A stretch of 51,683 nucleotides of DNA from Stutzerimonas stutzeri (GTDB taxonomy: Bacteria > Pseudomonadota > Gammaproteobacteria > Pseudomonadales > Pseudomonadaceae): contig NZ_PPXG01000013.1 of the NCBI RefSeq assembly GCF_002909485.1, forward strand, positions 1 through 51,683, given 5' to 3'. Position numbers and translations under genes: made by a program. Position 1 is the stretch's first letter. Each line of letters starts with the position of its first letter. Positions 35,807-44,034 of this stretch are shown piece by piece. The notes under the pieces were generated by a model, which made no database searches, was not told the DNA's origin, and was given only the letters and a program-made list of their open reading frames with translations.

Positions 35807-37891
35807 ATGAACGCCATCAACCACACCGAAGCCCAAGCCATCCACGCCACGGCCAGTGCCGCGCCTGCCGTGCTGCTGGAAGCCGCCGACCCGAGCAAGA
35901 ATCTGATTCTGGTGCCGCTGTCGCGGCTGGTATCGCGCCCCACGGGCCGCAACGTGCGCAAGACCCCGCGCATGTCGATTCCTGAACTCGCCGCCAGCAT
36001 CCAGCGTGTCGGCCTGCTGCAAAACCTGATCGTCACCGCCACCGCTGACGGCGAGCGTTATGAAGTCGTGGCCGGAGGTCGTCGCCTCGCAGCCTTGAAG
36101 CTGCTGGCGAAAAAGCACCGCATCAGCAAGGAATGGGAGGTGCCTTGCCTGCTGGTGGCCGATGGCACCGCCCGCACCGCCAGCCTGACCGAGAACGTGC
36201 AGCGCGAAGCCATGCACCCCGCCGACCAGTTCGAGGCATTTGCCGCGTTGGTGGCCGAAGGCCGCCCCATCGAGGACATTGCCGCAGATTTCAGCGTCAC
36301 GCCGCTGGTGGTGCAGCGCCGCCTGAAACTCGCCAACGTGTCGCCGCGCCTGCTGGAAGACTACCGCGCCGAGGCCGTGAGCCTTGACCAGTTGATGGCC
36401 CTTGCCATCACCGACGATCACGCCGCACAGGAAGCCGCGTTCTACGATGCGCCGACATGGCAGCGCAGCCCGCATAACCTGCGCGACCGCCTGACCGAGC
36501 GCGAGATTGATGCCCACCGGCATCCGCTGGTGCGTTTCGTTGGGCTGGATGCTTACGAGGCCGCAGGCGGTGGCACCCGCCGCGATCTGTTCGCGGAAGC
36601 CGATAGCGGCGTGTATCTGACCGATGCCACGCTGTTGGAACGGCTGGCGCAGGACAAGCTGGTCAGCCTTGCCGCCGAGGTGAAGGCCGAAGGCTGGGCA
36701 TGGGTGGATGCCACCCCCGGCGCGACCCATGCCGACCTGCAAGCCTTCCAGCGCGCCCCGAGGCAGCGCCGTAACCCGAACAAGCGCGAAGCCCAACGCA
36801 TCGAGAAACTGCAAACCAAGATGCAGGCGCTGGCCGAGGCCGTGGATGCCGCCTTGAACGCCGACGATGAAGAAAAGGCCGACGCCTTGCAGGAGGAAGG
36901 CGAACACCTGGGCGAACAGTTGCAGACGCTGGAAGATGGCTTGCAGGACTACGGGGAAGCCGTCAAAGCTGCCGCCGGTGCCATCGTCACCATTGACCGC
37001 AACGGCGAGGTCGTGATTCATCGTGGCCTGCTGCGCGAAGCCGAGGCCAAGGCACTGCGCACGCTTGAACGGCTGCGGCAAGGTTTCGGTAGCGAGGGCG
37101 ATGCCGGGAACGATGATGCTGGCGAGGAAACCGACGAAGCACCCAAGCCCGCCGCCATGTCCGACCGGCTGGCGCAGCGGTTGAGTGCCCACCGTACCGC
37201 CGCGCTGCAAATCGAAGTAGCCCGGCATCCGCAGGTAGCGCTGGCCGCACTGGTGCATGGCATGGTGCAGACTGTCTTGCAAGGCAGCCACTACGGCCAC
37301 GATCTGCCGCTGGGCGTGAAGCTGGCCCAGCAGGATCGGCTGGAAGGCATGGCCCCGGACTGGCCGGAATCGCCCGCCGCCGTGGCACTGCGCGAACTGC
37401 AACAGGTAGCGGGTGAAGCCTTGCCGGAGGACAGCGCCGAACTGTTCGCCGCACTGCTGGCTAAGTCGCAGGATGAACTGGTGCGCCTGCTGGCCGTATG
37501 CGTGGCATCCACGGTCGATGTGGTGACGCTCCGCGCCACGCAGCACCAGCCCGGCGCTGAACTGGCGCAGGCCGTGGCGCTGGACATGGCGGCATGGTGG
37601 CAACCGACCGCAGACGGCTATTTCCAGCATGTGCCGAAGGCCGCGATTCTGGAAGCCGTGGGCGAATTCGCACCGGAGCACGTCACCCGGCTGGCGAAGT
37701 TGAAAAAAGGCGACATTGCCAGCGAAGCCGAACGGCTGGCCGATGGAACTGGCTGGATGCCCGCAATCTTCGCCGCCGAAGCCACGCAGCAGGCCGCGCA
37801 GGAGGTGGTGACGGACGAGGCAGCCGAAGCGCCGGAGGAAGCCGCCGCCGTGGCGGATGAGCAGACGCAGGCCGAGGCACTGGCCGTTTGA
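35807..37891 (+). CDS. parB: Large ParB/RepB/Spo0J family protein
   Basis: 694-residue protein. The N-terminal ParB nuclease-like/CTPase domain is clear: LVPLSRLVSRPTGRNVR, GGRRLAALKLL and the ENVQREAMHPADQFEAF box. A helix-turn-helix follows (IEDIAADFSVTPLVVQRRLKLANV), then a long C-terminal extension with an acidic coiled segment (about 330-385) not found in chromosomal ParB. This large form is characteristic of Tn4371-like ICEs. Start ATG 35807 follows AAGGAG. Its partner ParA lies 6 kb downstream; parS sites were not identified. Confidence 0.92.
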   Translation: MNAINHTEAQAIHATASAAPAVLLEAADPSKNLILVPLSRLVSRPTGRNVRKTPRMSIPELAASIQRVGLLQNLIVTATADGERYEVVAGGRRLAALKLLAKKHRISKEWEVPCLLVADGTARTASLTENVQREAMHPADQFEAFAALVAEGRPIEDIAADFSVTPLVVQRRLKLANVSPRLLEDYRAEAVSLDQLMALAITDDHAAQEAAFYDAPTWQRSPHNLRDRLTEREIDAHRHPLVRFVGLDAYEAAGGGTRRDLFAEADSGVYLTDATLLERLAQDKLVSLAAEVKAEGWAWVDATPGATHADLQAFQRAPRQRRNPNKREAQRIEKLQTKMQALAEAVDAALNADDEEKADALQEEGEHLGEQLQTLEDGLQDYGEAVKAAAGAIVTIDRNGEVVIHRGLLREAEAKALRTLERLRQGFGSEGDAGNDDAGEETDEAPKPAAMSDRLAQRLSAHRTAALQIEVARHPQVALAALVHGMVQTVLQGSHYGHDLPLGVKLAQQDRLEGMAPDWPESPAAVALRELQQVAGEALPEDSAELFAALLAKSQDELVRLLAVCVASTVDVVTLRATQHQPGAELAQAVALDMAAWWQPTADGYFQHVPKAAILEAVGEFAPEHVTRLAKLKKGDIASEAERLADGTGWMPAIFAAEATQQAAQEVVTDEAAEAPEEAAAVADEQTQAEALAV

Positions 37892-37906
37892 CCCCGTACC
37901 ACAGAT

Positions 37907-37935
37907 AGCGCCCCGGTTCCGGCCGGGGCGCTTTC
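37907..37935 (+). terminator. Terminator after parB
   Basis: 10-bp perfect stem AGCGCCCCGG (37907-37916) / CCGGGGCGCT (37923-37932), loop TTCCGG, short T tail. Confidence 0.7.
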
Positions 37936-37952
37936 ATGCCGAGGATTCCCCC

Positions 37953-38162
37953 ATGAGCCACGACACCACGAACCGCCCGCGCATGGCCGCGACCTATGCC
38001 CCCGGCACGGTACGCGCCCGCCGCTGGCATGGCGATAGCGACGTGCGGGGCTACCGTCCGCCTCGCGGCTGGACAGCCCGTGCCGACCTGACCGACCTAC
38101 ACCCCATCACGGGCCGCGCCTTGCCGCGTGCCGTGTGGTGGATCATCGAAACCAAAGAATAG
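37953..38162 (+). CDS. Small basic hypothetical protein of the ICE backbone
   Basis: 69-residue arginine- and tryptophan-rich protein (GTVRARRWHGDSDVRGYRPPRGW) starting at ATG 37953 after GAGGA. No function or domain recognised. The position between parB and DUF736 and the coding-like sequence make a real gene likely. Confidence 0.6.
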   Translation: MSHDTTNRPRMAATYAPGTVRARRWHGDSDVRGYRPPRGWTARADLTDLHPITGRALPRAVWWIIETKE

Positions 38163-38937
38163 GGAGCAGCTCCGCGCCCAAGCCGTTCCGTCTTGGGCGC
38201 GGGGAATGCCAAAAATCCGGGCGCGGCGGTGGCCGCGCCCGGTTTCAAGGCTCAAAGCCAAAACGCCCCTTTACCGCCTTCGGTCAGGCGGCAAAGGGGC
38301 CGCGCACAAGTCGCTTTTTGCGCAAAAACCATTGAAGCCATGCAAGTGCAGCGGCGCACGCGCCGCCGACATTCCGACAGCACCTCGCCGCAATGGGCGG
38401 CGCTTGTGGGGCTACGCCCCGGCTTGCTGCGGCAGGTTGCACGAAAGCGTGCCGTGCTCGACGCTGGCGGTTCGTTGCCTGTACGTCACGAAGGACGGTT
38501 CACCGACACACCACCTGGCCTCGATGTGGAGCTTCCACGCCACGCATCAAGCATGTGGCCGCAAGTTGTGGCAGGAGCGCTCGTACCTTGTTGCTGGGGC
38601 ATTGACCTGGCCGCGTCAGGGAACAAGCCGGTGAGGTTGTCATACGGGGATGCCGAGTCGGTCATGTCTCCATTCGGGAGAGGCGACCCGTGCGTCCTTG
38701 GCTTGTCGTGAATCCTGGCGGTGGCGCGGCTGCGCATTGGGCTTTATGACCGCAACATTGCGGCGAAAACAATTTCCCCTACGCTGCGCGCATTCCTCGC
38801 GGGACAAATTCTTTTCGCCTCCAGGTTCTCCACGTTGTTGCGACCGCTCCGCGGTGCGGCCAGCCCATCCCCCGCCGGGCGGATCACAACAAGGACGCAC
38901 TGGCGCGACCTTGTTCAACCCGAAAGGAGAAATCATC
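38163..38937. other. Non-coding region with three strong hairpins, upstream of DUF736
   Basis: No convincing gene in 775 bp. The first 130 nt contain three successive stems: CCGCGCCCAAG/CTTGGGCGCGG (38172-38202), CCGGGCGCGGC/GCCGCGCCCGG (38217-38242) and a 13-of-14 bp stem 38265-38278/38287-38300. They could end the parB transcript or form a structured RNA. The stretch just before 38938 is the DUF736 leader. Confidence 0.45.
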
Positions 38938-39252
38938 ATGGCTAACATTGGCACCTTCACCGCAGAGAAAGACGGCTTCACCGGCACGCTTCGCACCCTG
39001 ACGCTCAACGTCAAGGTCAAGCTGGTTCCCAACGACAAGGGTGACAACGAAAGCGCACCCGACTACCGCCTGCAAGCGGCTGGCCACGACATCGGCGCAG
39101 CGTGGAAAAAGACCAGCGAGGCCGGACGCCCTTATGTGTCCGTGACCCTTGACGATCCATCGTTCCCTGCAACGGTCTATGCCCGCCTGATCGAAGGCGA
39201 GGACGGCACGCACGACCTGATCTGGTCGCGCAGCAAGCCCAAGGCCGCCTGA
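38938..39252 (+). CDS. DUF736 domain-containing protein
   Basis: 104-residue protein of the DUF736 family (MANIGTFT start, GFTGTLRTLTL, DYRLQAAGHDIGAAWKKTS, YVSVTLDDPSF). Standard backbone gene of Tn4371-like ICEs and related plasmids, of unknown function. It has a strong ribosome binding site (AAAGGAG) and is followed by the inserted XRE-TIR operon on the opposite strand, with a convergent 42-bp gap. Confidence 0.92.
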   Translation: MANIGTFTAEKDGFTGTLRTLTLNVKVKLVPNDKGDNESAPDYRLQAAGHDIGAAWKKTSEAGRPYVSVTLDDPSFPATVYARLIEGEDGTHDLIWSRSKPKAA

Positions 39253-39294
39253 TAGTCGCTCACCGCGCCCCGCCCATTACGGCGGGGCACAACT

Positions 39295-40191
39295 CTATGC
39301 ACGCATGACCTTATTCCAGTCGATGCTATGACCGGCAGCTTCAAGCTCACGCGCGAGTGCCTGTTTCCAGCCCCCGCCGCTATCCATCGTCTCCCAAACA
39401 ACACCGGCGAAATCGCTTGGAATTTCCACCGCCCCGCGTTTGAGAGCACATACCTTGTCTCTGCCTAGGCGACCAATGAAGTACCCCAACTCCAAAAGCA
39501 CATTCTGACGGGCTCTGGGCTCAGGTGTTCCTCCTTTTACGCAGCCCTCATCGTCTGGAGTAAGCAGAACTACTGCGAAACCAACATCACTGTGAGCAAC
39601 CACTTTTTCGATAATTGTTCGTCCTTGGTTAGCCTGTTCGTGCAAGATGACGGCTTCAAGCCCGATTCGCTCAAGAAATCGTGCCACTGTTTCACGAGCA
39701 CCATCGTCGTGACCATGAACGATAAAGACTTTGCGCGAAAATTGAGCTTTTAACATGGTATCCGTGCTCCCCTTGGTCTGGATATAACTCTTGTAATCCC
39801 GCACAAAGGGAATGATTAGCTGGCCAGTAAGTGCGTGAATTCCAGCAATGACCTTTTTTCCGGAATAGAAAAAATGGTGTCCGAAATTGGTAGCGTAGCC
39901 GGGATCTGCCGCCAGCTTCTCGATTAAAAGCAACGTCAACCCCAGCGCCTGCTTGGGGTCGTCTGGCCAAGCAAGCTGGGCGCTTCCAATCATGCTGCCC
40001 CCAGACTTTTCACTTTCAGCGATGAACGCCTCAACGTCGAGACCTTCCGTGAGCTCGGCGTTGTATGGCTCAAGGTCGGGATGTCGTAGCAGTTGAGCCA
40101 ATTTTTTGAGAGGTCTTTCGTAAGTTTGAAGCTGTGAGGACTGCAAATCTAGAACTGCATTGTTTATTTCCGAGAATAAGTCTTTAGCCAT
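39295..40191 (-). CDS. TIR-like nucleotide-binding protein, candidate defence effector
   Basis: 298-residue protein starting at ATG 40191, whose A is shared with the TGA stop of the preceding gene. The C-terminal half (about 153-280) is a TIR-like domain: RKVFIVHGHDDGARETVARF, an ILHEQANQGRTIIEK loop, and RARQNVLLELGYF, where Glu234 is the likely catalytic residue if it cleaves NAD. The N-terminal 150 residues are an unassigned mainly helical region. TIR proteins of this type act as NAD-depleting effectors in several anti-phage systems. It closes a three-gene operon with a small protein and an XRE regulator. Confidence 0.85.
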   Translation of the reverse strand: MAKDLFSEINNAVLDLQSSQLQTYERPLKKLAQLLRHPDLEPYNAELTEGLDVEAFIAESEKSGGSMIGSAQLAWPDDPKQALGLTLLLIEKLAADPGYATNFGHHFFYSGKKVIAGIHALTGQLIIPFVRDYKSYIQTKGSTDTMLKAQFSRKVFIVHGHDDGARETVARFLERIGLEAVILHEQANQGRTIIEKVVAHSDVGFAVVLLTPDDEGCVKGGTPEPRARQNVLLELGYFIGRLGRDKVCALKRGAVEIPSDFAGVVWETMDSGGGWKQALARELEAAGHSIDWNKVMRA

Positions 40192-40478
40192 CAATCATCC
40201 CCATCCGACTTCAATCTAGCTTCTGCCGCTTTTTCAAGAATACTCTCCCGATACTTTTCCTTCATTTGTTCTGCGAGAGGGCCAACGATAGGGTTCGAAG
40301 AATATTCTCCTAAGCGGTCGTCGATCATTCGATTGACCGATTGAATTGCGCCCTCAATGCTGGCGGGATCATTTGGATCAAAGTTTACGACCCCCAGTTC
40401 GCCGTCTAACTCACTCAAGGCGCGCTGCGCATCTTTCAGGTTTTTCTGAAGCTTATCCAGTCCGGTAATTTTGAACAC
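40191..40478 (-). CDS. Small hypothetical protein coupled to the TIR-like gene
   Basis: 95 residues, with no recognised family. It has an N-terminal amphipathic helix (LDKLQKNLKDAQRALSEL), a short conserved-looking FDPNDPASIE block and a charged C-terminal helix (EQMKEKYRESILEKAA). The start is GTG 40478, directed by a perfect AAGGAGGT ribosome binding site that overlaps the XRE stop. Its TGA shares one base with the TIR start, so the two proteins are probably made together, perhaps as sensor and effector. Confidence 0.75.
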   Translation of the reverse strand: MFKITGLDKLQKNLKDAQRALSELDGELGVVNFDPNDPASIEGAIQSVNRMIDDRLGEYSSNPIVGPLAEQMKEKYRESILEKAAEARLKSDGDD

Positions 40479-40491
40479 GACTCACCTCCTT

Positions 40492-40785
40492 TTATTTATT
40501 CAGATGCTCGGAAAATGATGAAACTTCCCGAGCAATGTGATCCATCAGTTCGTGGGCGTTTTTGGGATCACTGCCTGCATACGCAAGGACCAGCAGCGTG
40601 AGTGGGTGAACATCCAGCACGGCACAAACATCTTCAATTTTATTCAATGTTGGGCTTTTCAGCCCTCGCTCCAAAGAGCTGAGGTAAGTTCGGCTGGACA
40701 CATCCGAGAACGCCTCCTGGCTCAGGCCACGCGCCTTTCTGATCCGCCGTAGTGCATCGGGCAACGATGGCTTGAATGCTGTCAT
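40492..40785 (-). CDS. XRE family helix-turn-helix regulator
   Basis: 97-residue single-domain repressor-like protein. The HTH lies at about 10-65 (LRRIRKARGLSQEAF ... YLSSLERGLKSPTLNKIEDVCAVL). First gene of the XRE / small protein / TIR operon. The start codon lies within a 9-bp inverted repeat that is a candidate binding site for this protein, suggesting autorepression of the operon. Confidence 0.88.
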   Translation of the reverse strand: MTAFKPSLPDALRRIRKARGLSQEAFSDVSSRTYLSSLERGLKSPTLNKIEDVCAVLDVHPLTLLVLAYAGSDPKNAHELMDHIAREVSSFSEHLNK

Positions 40786-40849
40786 TCTGAACTTTCCCCA
40801 AAATCCAGAATGACAACCTGTTGCGCCCTATAGGGCTACAATCTATAGT
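40781..40849. promoter_or_regulatory. Divergent promoter and operator region of the XRE-TIR operon and DUF2958
   Basis: A perfect inverted repeat GTCATTCTG (40781-40789) / CAGAATGAC (40806-40814) covers the XRE start codon and is a likely operator. Two CTATAG palindromes (40828-40833, 40843-40848) lie 15 bp apart. A plus-strand promoter fits TTGCGC (40821) - 17 bp - TATAGT (40844), and a minus-strand -10 overlaps the first CTATAG. Confidence 0.5.
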
Positions 40850-41055
40850 GTTCATTTTTCCGTTTGTGCCTTTACTGAAATCCGCATTGGCGGCTTTCAG
40901 CAAAAGCGGAGAGCCTGATCCGTGTCTTTCCTGACTTCCGTGCATGTGCCTTCGTGCTTCTACGCTTTTGCGGATGCGTGGGCTTGCGCATCTGCGCTTT
41001 CGAGGGAATGCGGTAAAGCGTCCCTGATGTTTCGTGCATGCGTGGGAGTGCAGCC

Positions 41056-41403
41056 ATGACCCCGCTCATCACCGCCGACGAGCGCACGCGCCTGCTGGCC
41101 AACGGCCAGGCCCGCGCTGCCGGGCAGGACACCGACCCGCAGCCCGTGGTGCGCCTGTTCACCCCGGATGCGCATGCCACCTGGCTGCTGGCTTCGCTCG
41201 ACCCAGCCGATGGCGATACTGCCCACGGCCTGATCGGCTTGGGGATTGGCATGCCTGCACTGGGAACGGTGAAGCTGTCCGACCTGGCCGCCATCGTCGG
41301 GCCGCGGCAGCAGTCCGTGATGCGGGATCGCTATTTCCAGCCGGTGCGGCGGCTGTCGGAATACCTGCGGCTGGCCGAAGACAACGGCTCGATCACCGAT
41401 TGA
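41056..41403 (+). CDS. DUF2958 domain-containing protein
   Basis: 115-residue protein of the DUF2958 family (MTPLITADERTRLLANG, PVVRLFTPDAHATWLLASLDP, GLGIGMPALGTVKLSDL). It is another backbone gene of Tn4371-like ICEs with no known function. ATG 41056 follows GGGAG; an in-frame upstream ATG at 41038 is less likely. Confidence 0.9.
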   Translation: MTPLITADERTRLLANGQARAAGQDTDPQPVVRLFTPDAHATWLLASLDPADGDTAHGLIGLGIGMPALGTVKLSDLAAIVGPRQQSVMRDRYFQPVRRLSEYLRLAEDNGSITD

Positions 41404-41725
41404 GGGCCACCGCGAAGCGGTGGCGCACTGTGTCTATTTCGGTCTGGTCTGTGACCCGTTCGGTCTGAATTGGCAGTGTTGCACCGAAGCGGTGCGTGCC
41501 AGATCGAAACGGTCATGATGCCTGGCGCGGGCTGCGGCAAGCTGACCGACGCGGCATGCCATTGGAGTGCGTTGCCGCCGTCGCACTCGGACGATTTCAG
41601 CAACGTATCGGAGTTCATCGGTCTTGACACTGCCAGTTTACGCTTCACCCATGACGTTTTGACGATGGCCTCGTAGCACGCCGTTTCGCCGTGGCGACGC
41701 ATCCCCAGCACAGGGAGGTTGCCGT
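41404..41725. other. Intergenic region between DUF2958 and DUF2285 genes
   Basis: No gene supported. An 8-bp triloop hairpin GCCACCGC-GAA-GCGGTGGC (41406-41424) directly after the DUF2958 stop may act as a terminator, though no T-run follows. A second small hairpin with the same GAAG-type loop lies at 41481-41495. Confidence 0.45.
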
Positions 41726-42532
41726 ATGGCTGATCGCAGTGCCGAGCCGTGGTATGCCACGGCGGCCTATCTCTACGTTCTGCACTTGGATGGCCCGGCG
41801 CTGGCCTGGGAGTACCTGCGCCGTCATCCAGACTACCAGCGCGACTGGCTGCGCCGTCGTCGCCAACCGGATGCCGCCGGGCATTGGGGGCTGCGCCTGC
41901 TGGAAGATCCCGCCCTGGATGCGCGGGATGCACACCCGGCCTGGTTCCCCGATCACGATGCCGTGGTGCAGCTCTACCCGGATGCCGATCCGCCGCCCGA
42001 TGCCTTGTGCTTTGCGTTCTGGAAGCTGCCGGGCCACAAACACCTGATCCATGACGGCAAGCGCCTGGTGCTGGTGGCACGCTGGCCCGGCTGCTGCCTG
42101 CGTTTCGTGCTCGCGCCAGGCTTGGCCGACGGCATGGCTTACGCCTATGCCATCCGGGCCTGCGTCGCACCTTGCGAACGCTATGCAGCCCTGGTGAGCG
42201 AATTGAACAAGATCGCCGTAGCCGCAGGTGCCGTACCTGCGGCGACCGTCCGGCCACGTCCGCCGCTGTCCGCATTGTTGGAACTGCACACGCTTCAGGC
42301 GCTGGACGCGACCCTGGCGGGTGCGTCCTTGCGGGAGGTGGCCGAAGGGCTGTTTGGTGTGGATGCCGTTGCCGCCGACTGGCACGCCGACAGCGCTTTG
42401 CGCGCCCGCGTGCGGCGGCTGGTGCGCCGGGCCAATGGGCTGATGCGCGGTGGCTATCGCCGTCTGGCGCAACTTCCCCCCGTTCCGCCGCATGAGGGGG
42501 GACGTTTCGCATCCCCTGCAGAACGTCCCTGA
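41726..42532 (+). CDS. DUF2285 (with N-terminal DUF6499-like) domain protein
   Basis: 268-residue ICE backbone protein. The N-terminal part (PWYATAAYLYVLHLDGPALAWEYLRRHPDYQRDW) matches the DUF6499-type segment. The C-terminal part from about 190 (LLELHTLQALDATLAGASLREVAEGLFG ... LRARVRRLVRRANGLMRGGYRRL) is DUF2285 and looks like a DNA-binding helical domain, so a regulatory role is likely but unproven. It lies upstream of the excisionase-like gene and repA. Confidence 0.9.
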   Translation: MADRSAEPWYATAAYLYVLHLDGPALAWEYLRRHPDYQRDWLRRRRQPDAAGHWGLRLLEDPALDARDAHPAWFPDHDAVVQLYPDADPPPDALCFAFWKLPGHKHLIHDGKRLVLVARWPGCCLRFVLAPGLADGMAYAYAIRACVAPCERYAALVSELNKIAVAAGAVPAATVRPRPPLSALLELHTLQALDATLAGASLREVAEGLFGVDAVAADWHADSALRARVRRLVRRANGLMRGGYRRLAQLPPVPPHEGGRFASPAERP

Positions 42533-42615
42533 GCAAGAACCCCAAGTTTCTTGAGACTGCCTCCATCCGGTCGCGCTGTGTGGCCGGGCTTTACCTACCG
42601 ATGGAGGTACATCCC

Positions 42616-42897
42616 ATGCGACCCGCTCCCTTGCGGCCTGCCGCCGTTCCCGCTGCCACACCCGCACACCCCCAACGCTATCTCACCAACGATGAAGCTG
42701 CCGATTACCTGCGCCTGTCACCGCGCACGCTGGAGAAACAGCGCGTGATCGGCGGCGGCCCGAAGTTCCGCAAGTTCGGCCGCCGTGTGATGTACGCCGT
42801 GGCCGACCTTGATGCCTGGGCGGAAACGCGCAGCTTCGAGACCACTTCCGACCCCGAATATGCCGAGCACCACTCGGCTGACAGCCGTGCGCGCTGA
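42616..42897 (+). CDS. Excisionase-like HTH (AlpA/MerR-type) protein
   Basis: 93-residue protein with a winged HTH_17 domain (YLTNDEAADYLRLSPRTLEKQR ... FRKFGRRVMYAVADLDAWAE). ATG 42616 is 7 nt after GGAGGT, so I prefer it to in-frame ATG 42601. Proteins of this type are recombination directionality factors or local regulators. Directly upstream of repA, it may control replication or excision. Confidence 0.88.
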   Translation: MRPAPLRPAAVPAATPAHPQRYLTNDEAADYLRLSPRTLEKQRVIGGGPKFRKFGRRVMYAVADLDAWAETRSFETTSDPEYAEHHSADSRAR

Positions 42898-42911
42898 TCG
42901 GCGCATCGTCG

Positions 42912-43769
42912 GTGGCCATCGCCATGTTCCGCCCACCAGGGCACGCCTTGCCGCAGCGCGAACAGCTCGACCTGTTCCGCGCGCTGCCGGGCGACATGGC
43001 GCCGCGCGACAGCCAGGACTTGATGGCCTTTCCGTTCTTCTCGCTGGCGAAGTCGCGGCGCACCGCGCCGATCGATTTCCGCAGCGGGAGCATCACCATC
43101 CGCGTGGAAGGCACACAGGAACATGGCATCGCCACGATATGGGATGCCGACATCCTGATCTGGGCCGCCAGCCAGATCGTGGAAGCCCGCGACGCGGGCA
43201 TCCCGACCTCGCGGCTGATGCAGGTGCGTCCCTACGAGATCCTGCGCTTCATCGGGCGCGGTACGTCGCTGCGCGACTACCAGCGCCTCAAGGCCGCGCT
43301 CGACCGGCTGCAATCGACCACGGTGGCCACGTCCATTCGAGAAACCACGGGAAGGCGATTGCATCGCTTCTCGTGGATCAACGAGTGGAAGGAGCTGGCC
43401 GACGCCAGCGGCACGCCGCTGGGCATCGAGCTGATCCTGCCGGACTGGTTCTATGCGGGCGTGGTGGACGCGGCCCTGGTGCTAACCATCCACCCGACGT
43501 ATTTCCGGCTCACGGGCGGCATCGAGCGGTGGCTGTATCGCCTGGTGCGCAAGCATGGCGGCCGGCAGGAACATGGCTGGCAATTCGATTTCCAGCACCT
43601 GTACCGCAAGTCGGGCAGCGTGGCGCGCTTCTACGACTTCGCCGCCGACCTGCGCGCGCTGGTGGCGCGGCAATCGCTGCCCGGCTACGTCCTGGGCATC
43701 GAGCGGATGCCTGGCGAGAAAACCGAACTGCTGACATTCCGGCCCGTGCCGCCCACGGCACGGGGATAA
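42912..43769 (+). CDS. repA: Replication initiator protein A (RepA)
   Basis: 285-residue plasmid-type replication initiator of the RepA family (RPTW-like block DLMAFPFFSLAKSRRTAPIDF, IATIWDADILIWAASQI, GRGTSLRDYQRLKAALDRLQSTTV, a C-terminal winged helix). It presumably binds the iterons immediately downstream of its stop codon and lets the excised ICE replicate. The start is GTG 42912 or ATG 42924; neither has a strong ribosome binding site. The HTH gene ends 15 bp upstream. Confidence 0.9.
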   Translation: MAIAMFRPPGHALPQREQLDLFRALPGDMAPRDSQDLMAFPFFSLAKSRRTAPIDFRSGSITIRVEGTQEHGIATIWDADILIWAASQIVEARDAGIPTSRLMQVRPYEILRFIGRGTSLRDYQRLKAALDRLQSTTVATSIRETTGRRLHRFSWINEWKELADASGTPLGIELILPDWFYAGVVDAALVLTIHPTYFRLTGGIERWLYRLVRKHGGRQEHGWQFDFQHLYRKSGSVARFYDFAADLRALVARQSLPGYVLGIERMPGEKTELLTFRPVPPTARG

Positions 43770-43793
43770 CTGCGGGAAAACCTGTTAATTCAC

Positions 43794-43856
43794 TCGTGCT
43801 ATCAGGCAACAGAGGACTCGTGCTATCAGGCAACAAATCGTCGTGCTATCAGGCAA
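43794..43856 (+). repeat. Three iterons, candidate replication origin
   Basis: Direct repeats TCGTGCTATCAGGCAAC at 43794-43810 and 43818-43834, and the first 16 bases again at 43841-43856. Start-to-start distances are 24 and 23 bp, about two helical turns. They lie 24 bp after repA and are followed by an A-run and an AT-rich stretch (about 43897-43945) within otherwise GC-rich DNA, as expected for an iteron-type oriV with an unwinding region. Confidence 0.85.
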
Positions 43857-44034
43857 AAAAATCGGCTGCAAACCCGCGCCGTTGCTGGGTTTTCTCGCCC
43901 CTTAACTTCCCTAACAGTAAATACATAACTTTTAGTAGAAGCGCGCCGTTTCGGTGGACAACCGCCAAACGGCACGGCGAACCCCGTTTCGCAGGACAGG
44001 CAAAGCCCGGCTTTCCAGCAGGGAGGGCCGCGTC

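Noticed and set aside
35786..37681. 631-codon open frame antisense to parB
   Set aside because: Composition artefact of the GC-rich parB gene; the protein is low in complexity and matches nothing, while parB itself is clear.
38193..38711. Open frame of 172 codons downstream of parB
   Set aside because: It runs through three strong hairpins, has no ribosome binding site and overlaps other equally long frames; non-coding is more likely.
41470..41676. 68-codon frame between DUF2958 and DUF2285 genes
   Set aside because: No start signal and no family similarity, and it overlaps a small hairpin.
43794..43856. CRISPR-like short repeats
   Set aside because: Three 16-17-bp repeats with 6-7-bp gaps after repA are iterons: the gaps are far too short for spacers and no cas gene is present.
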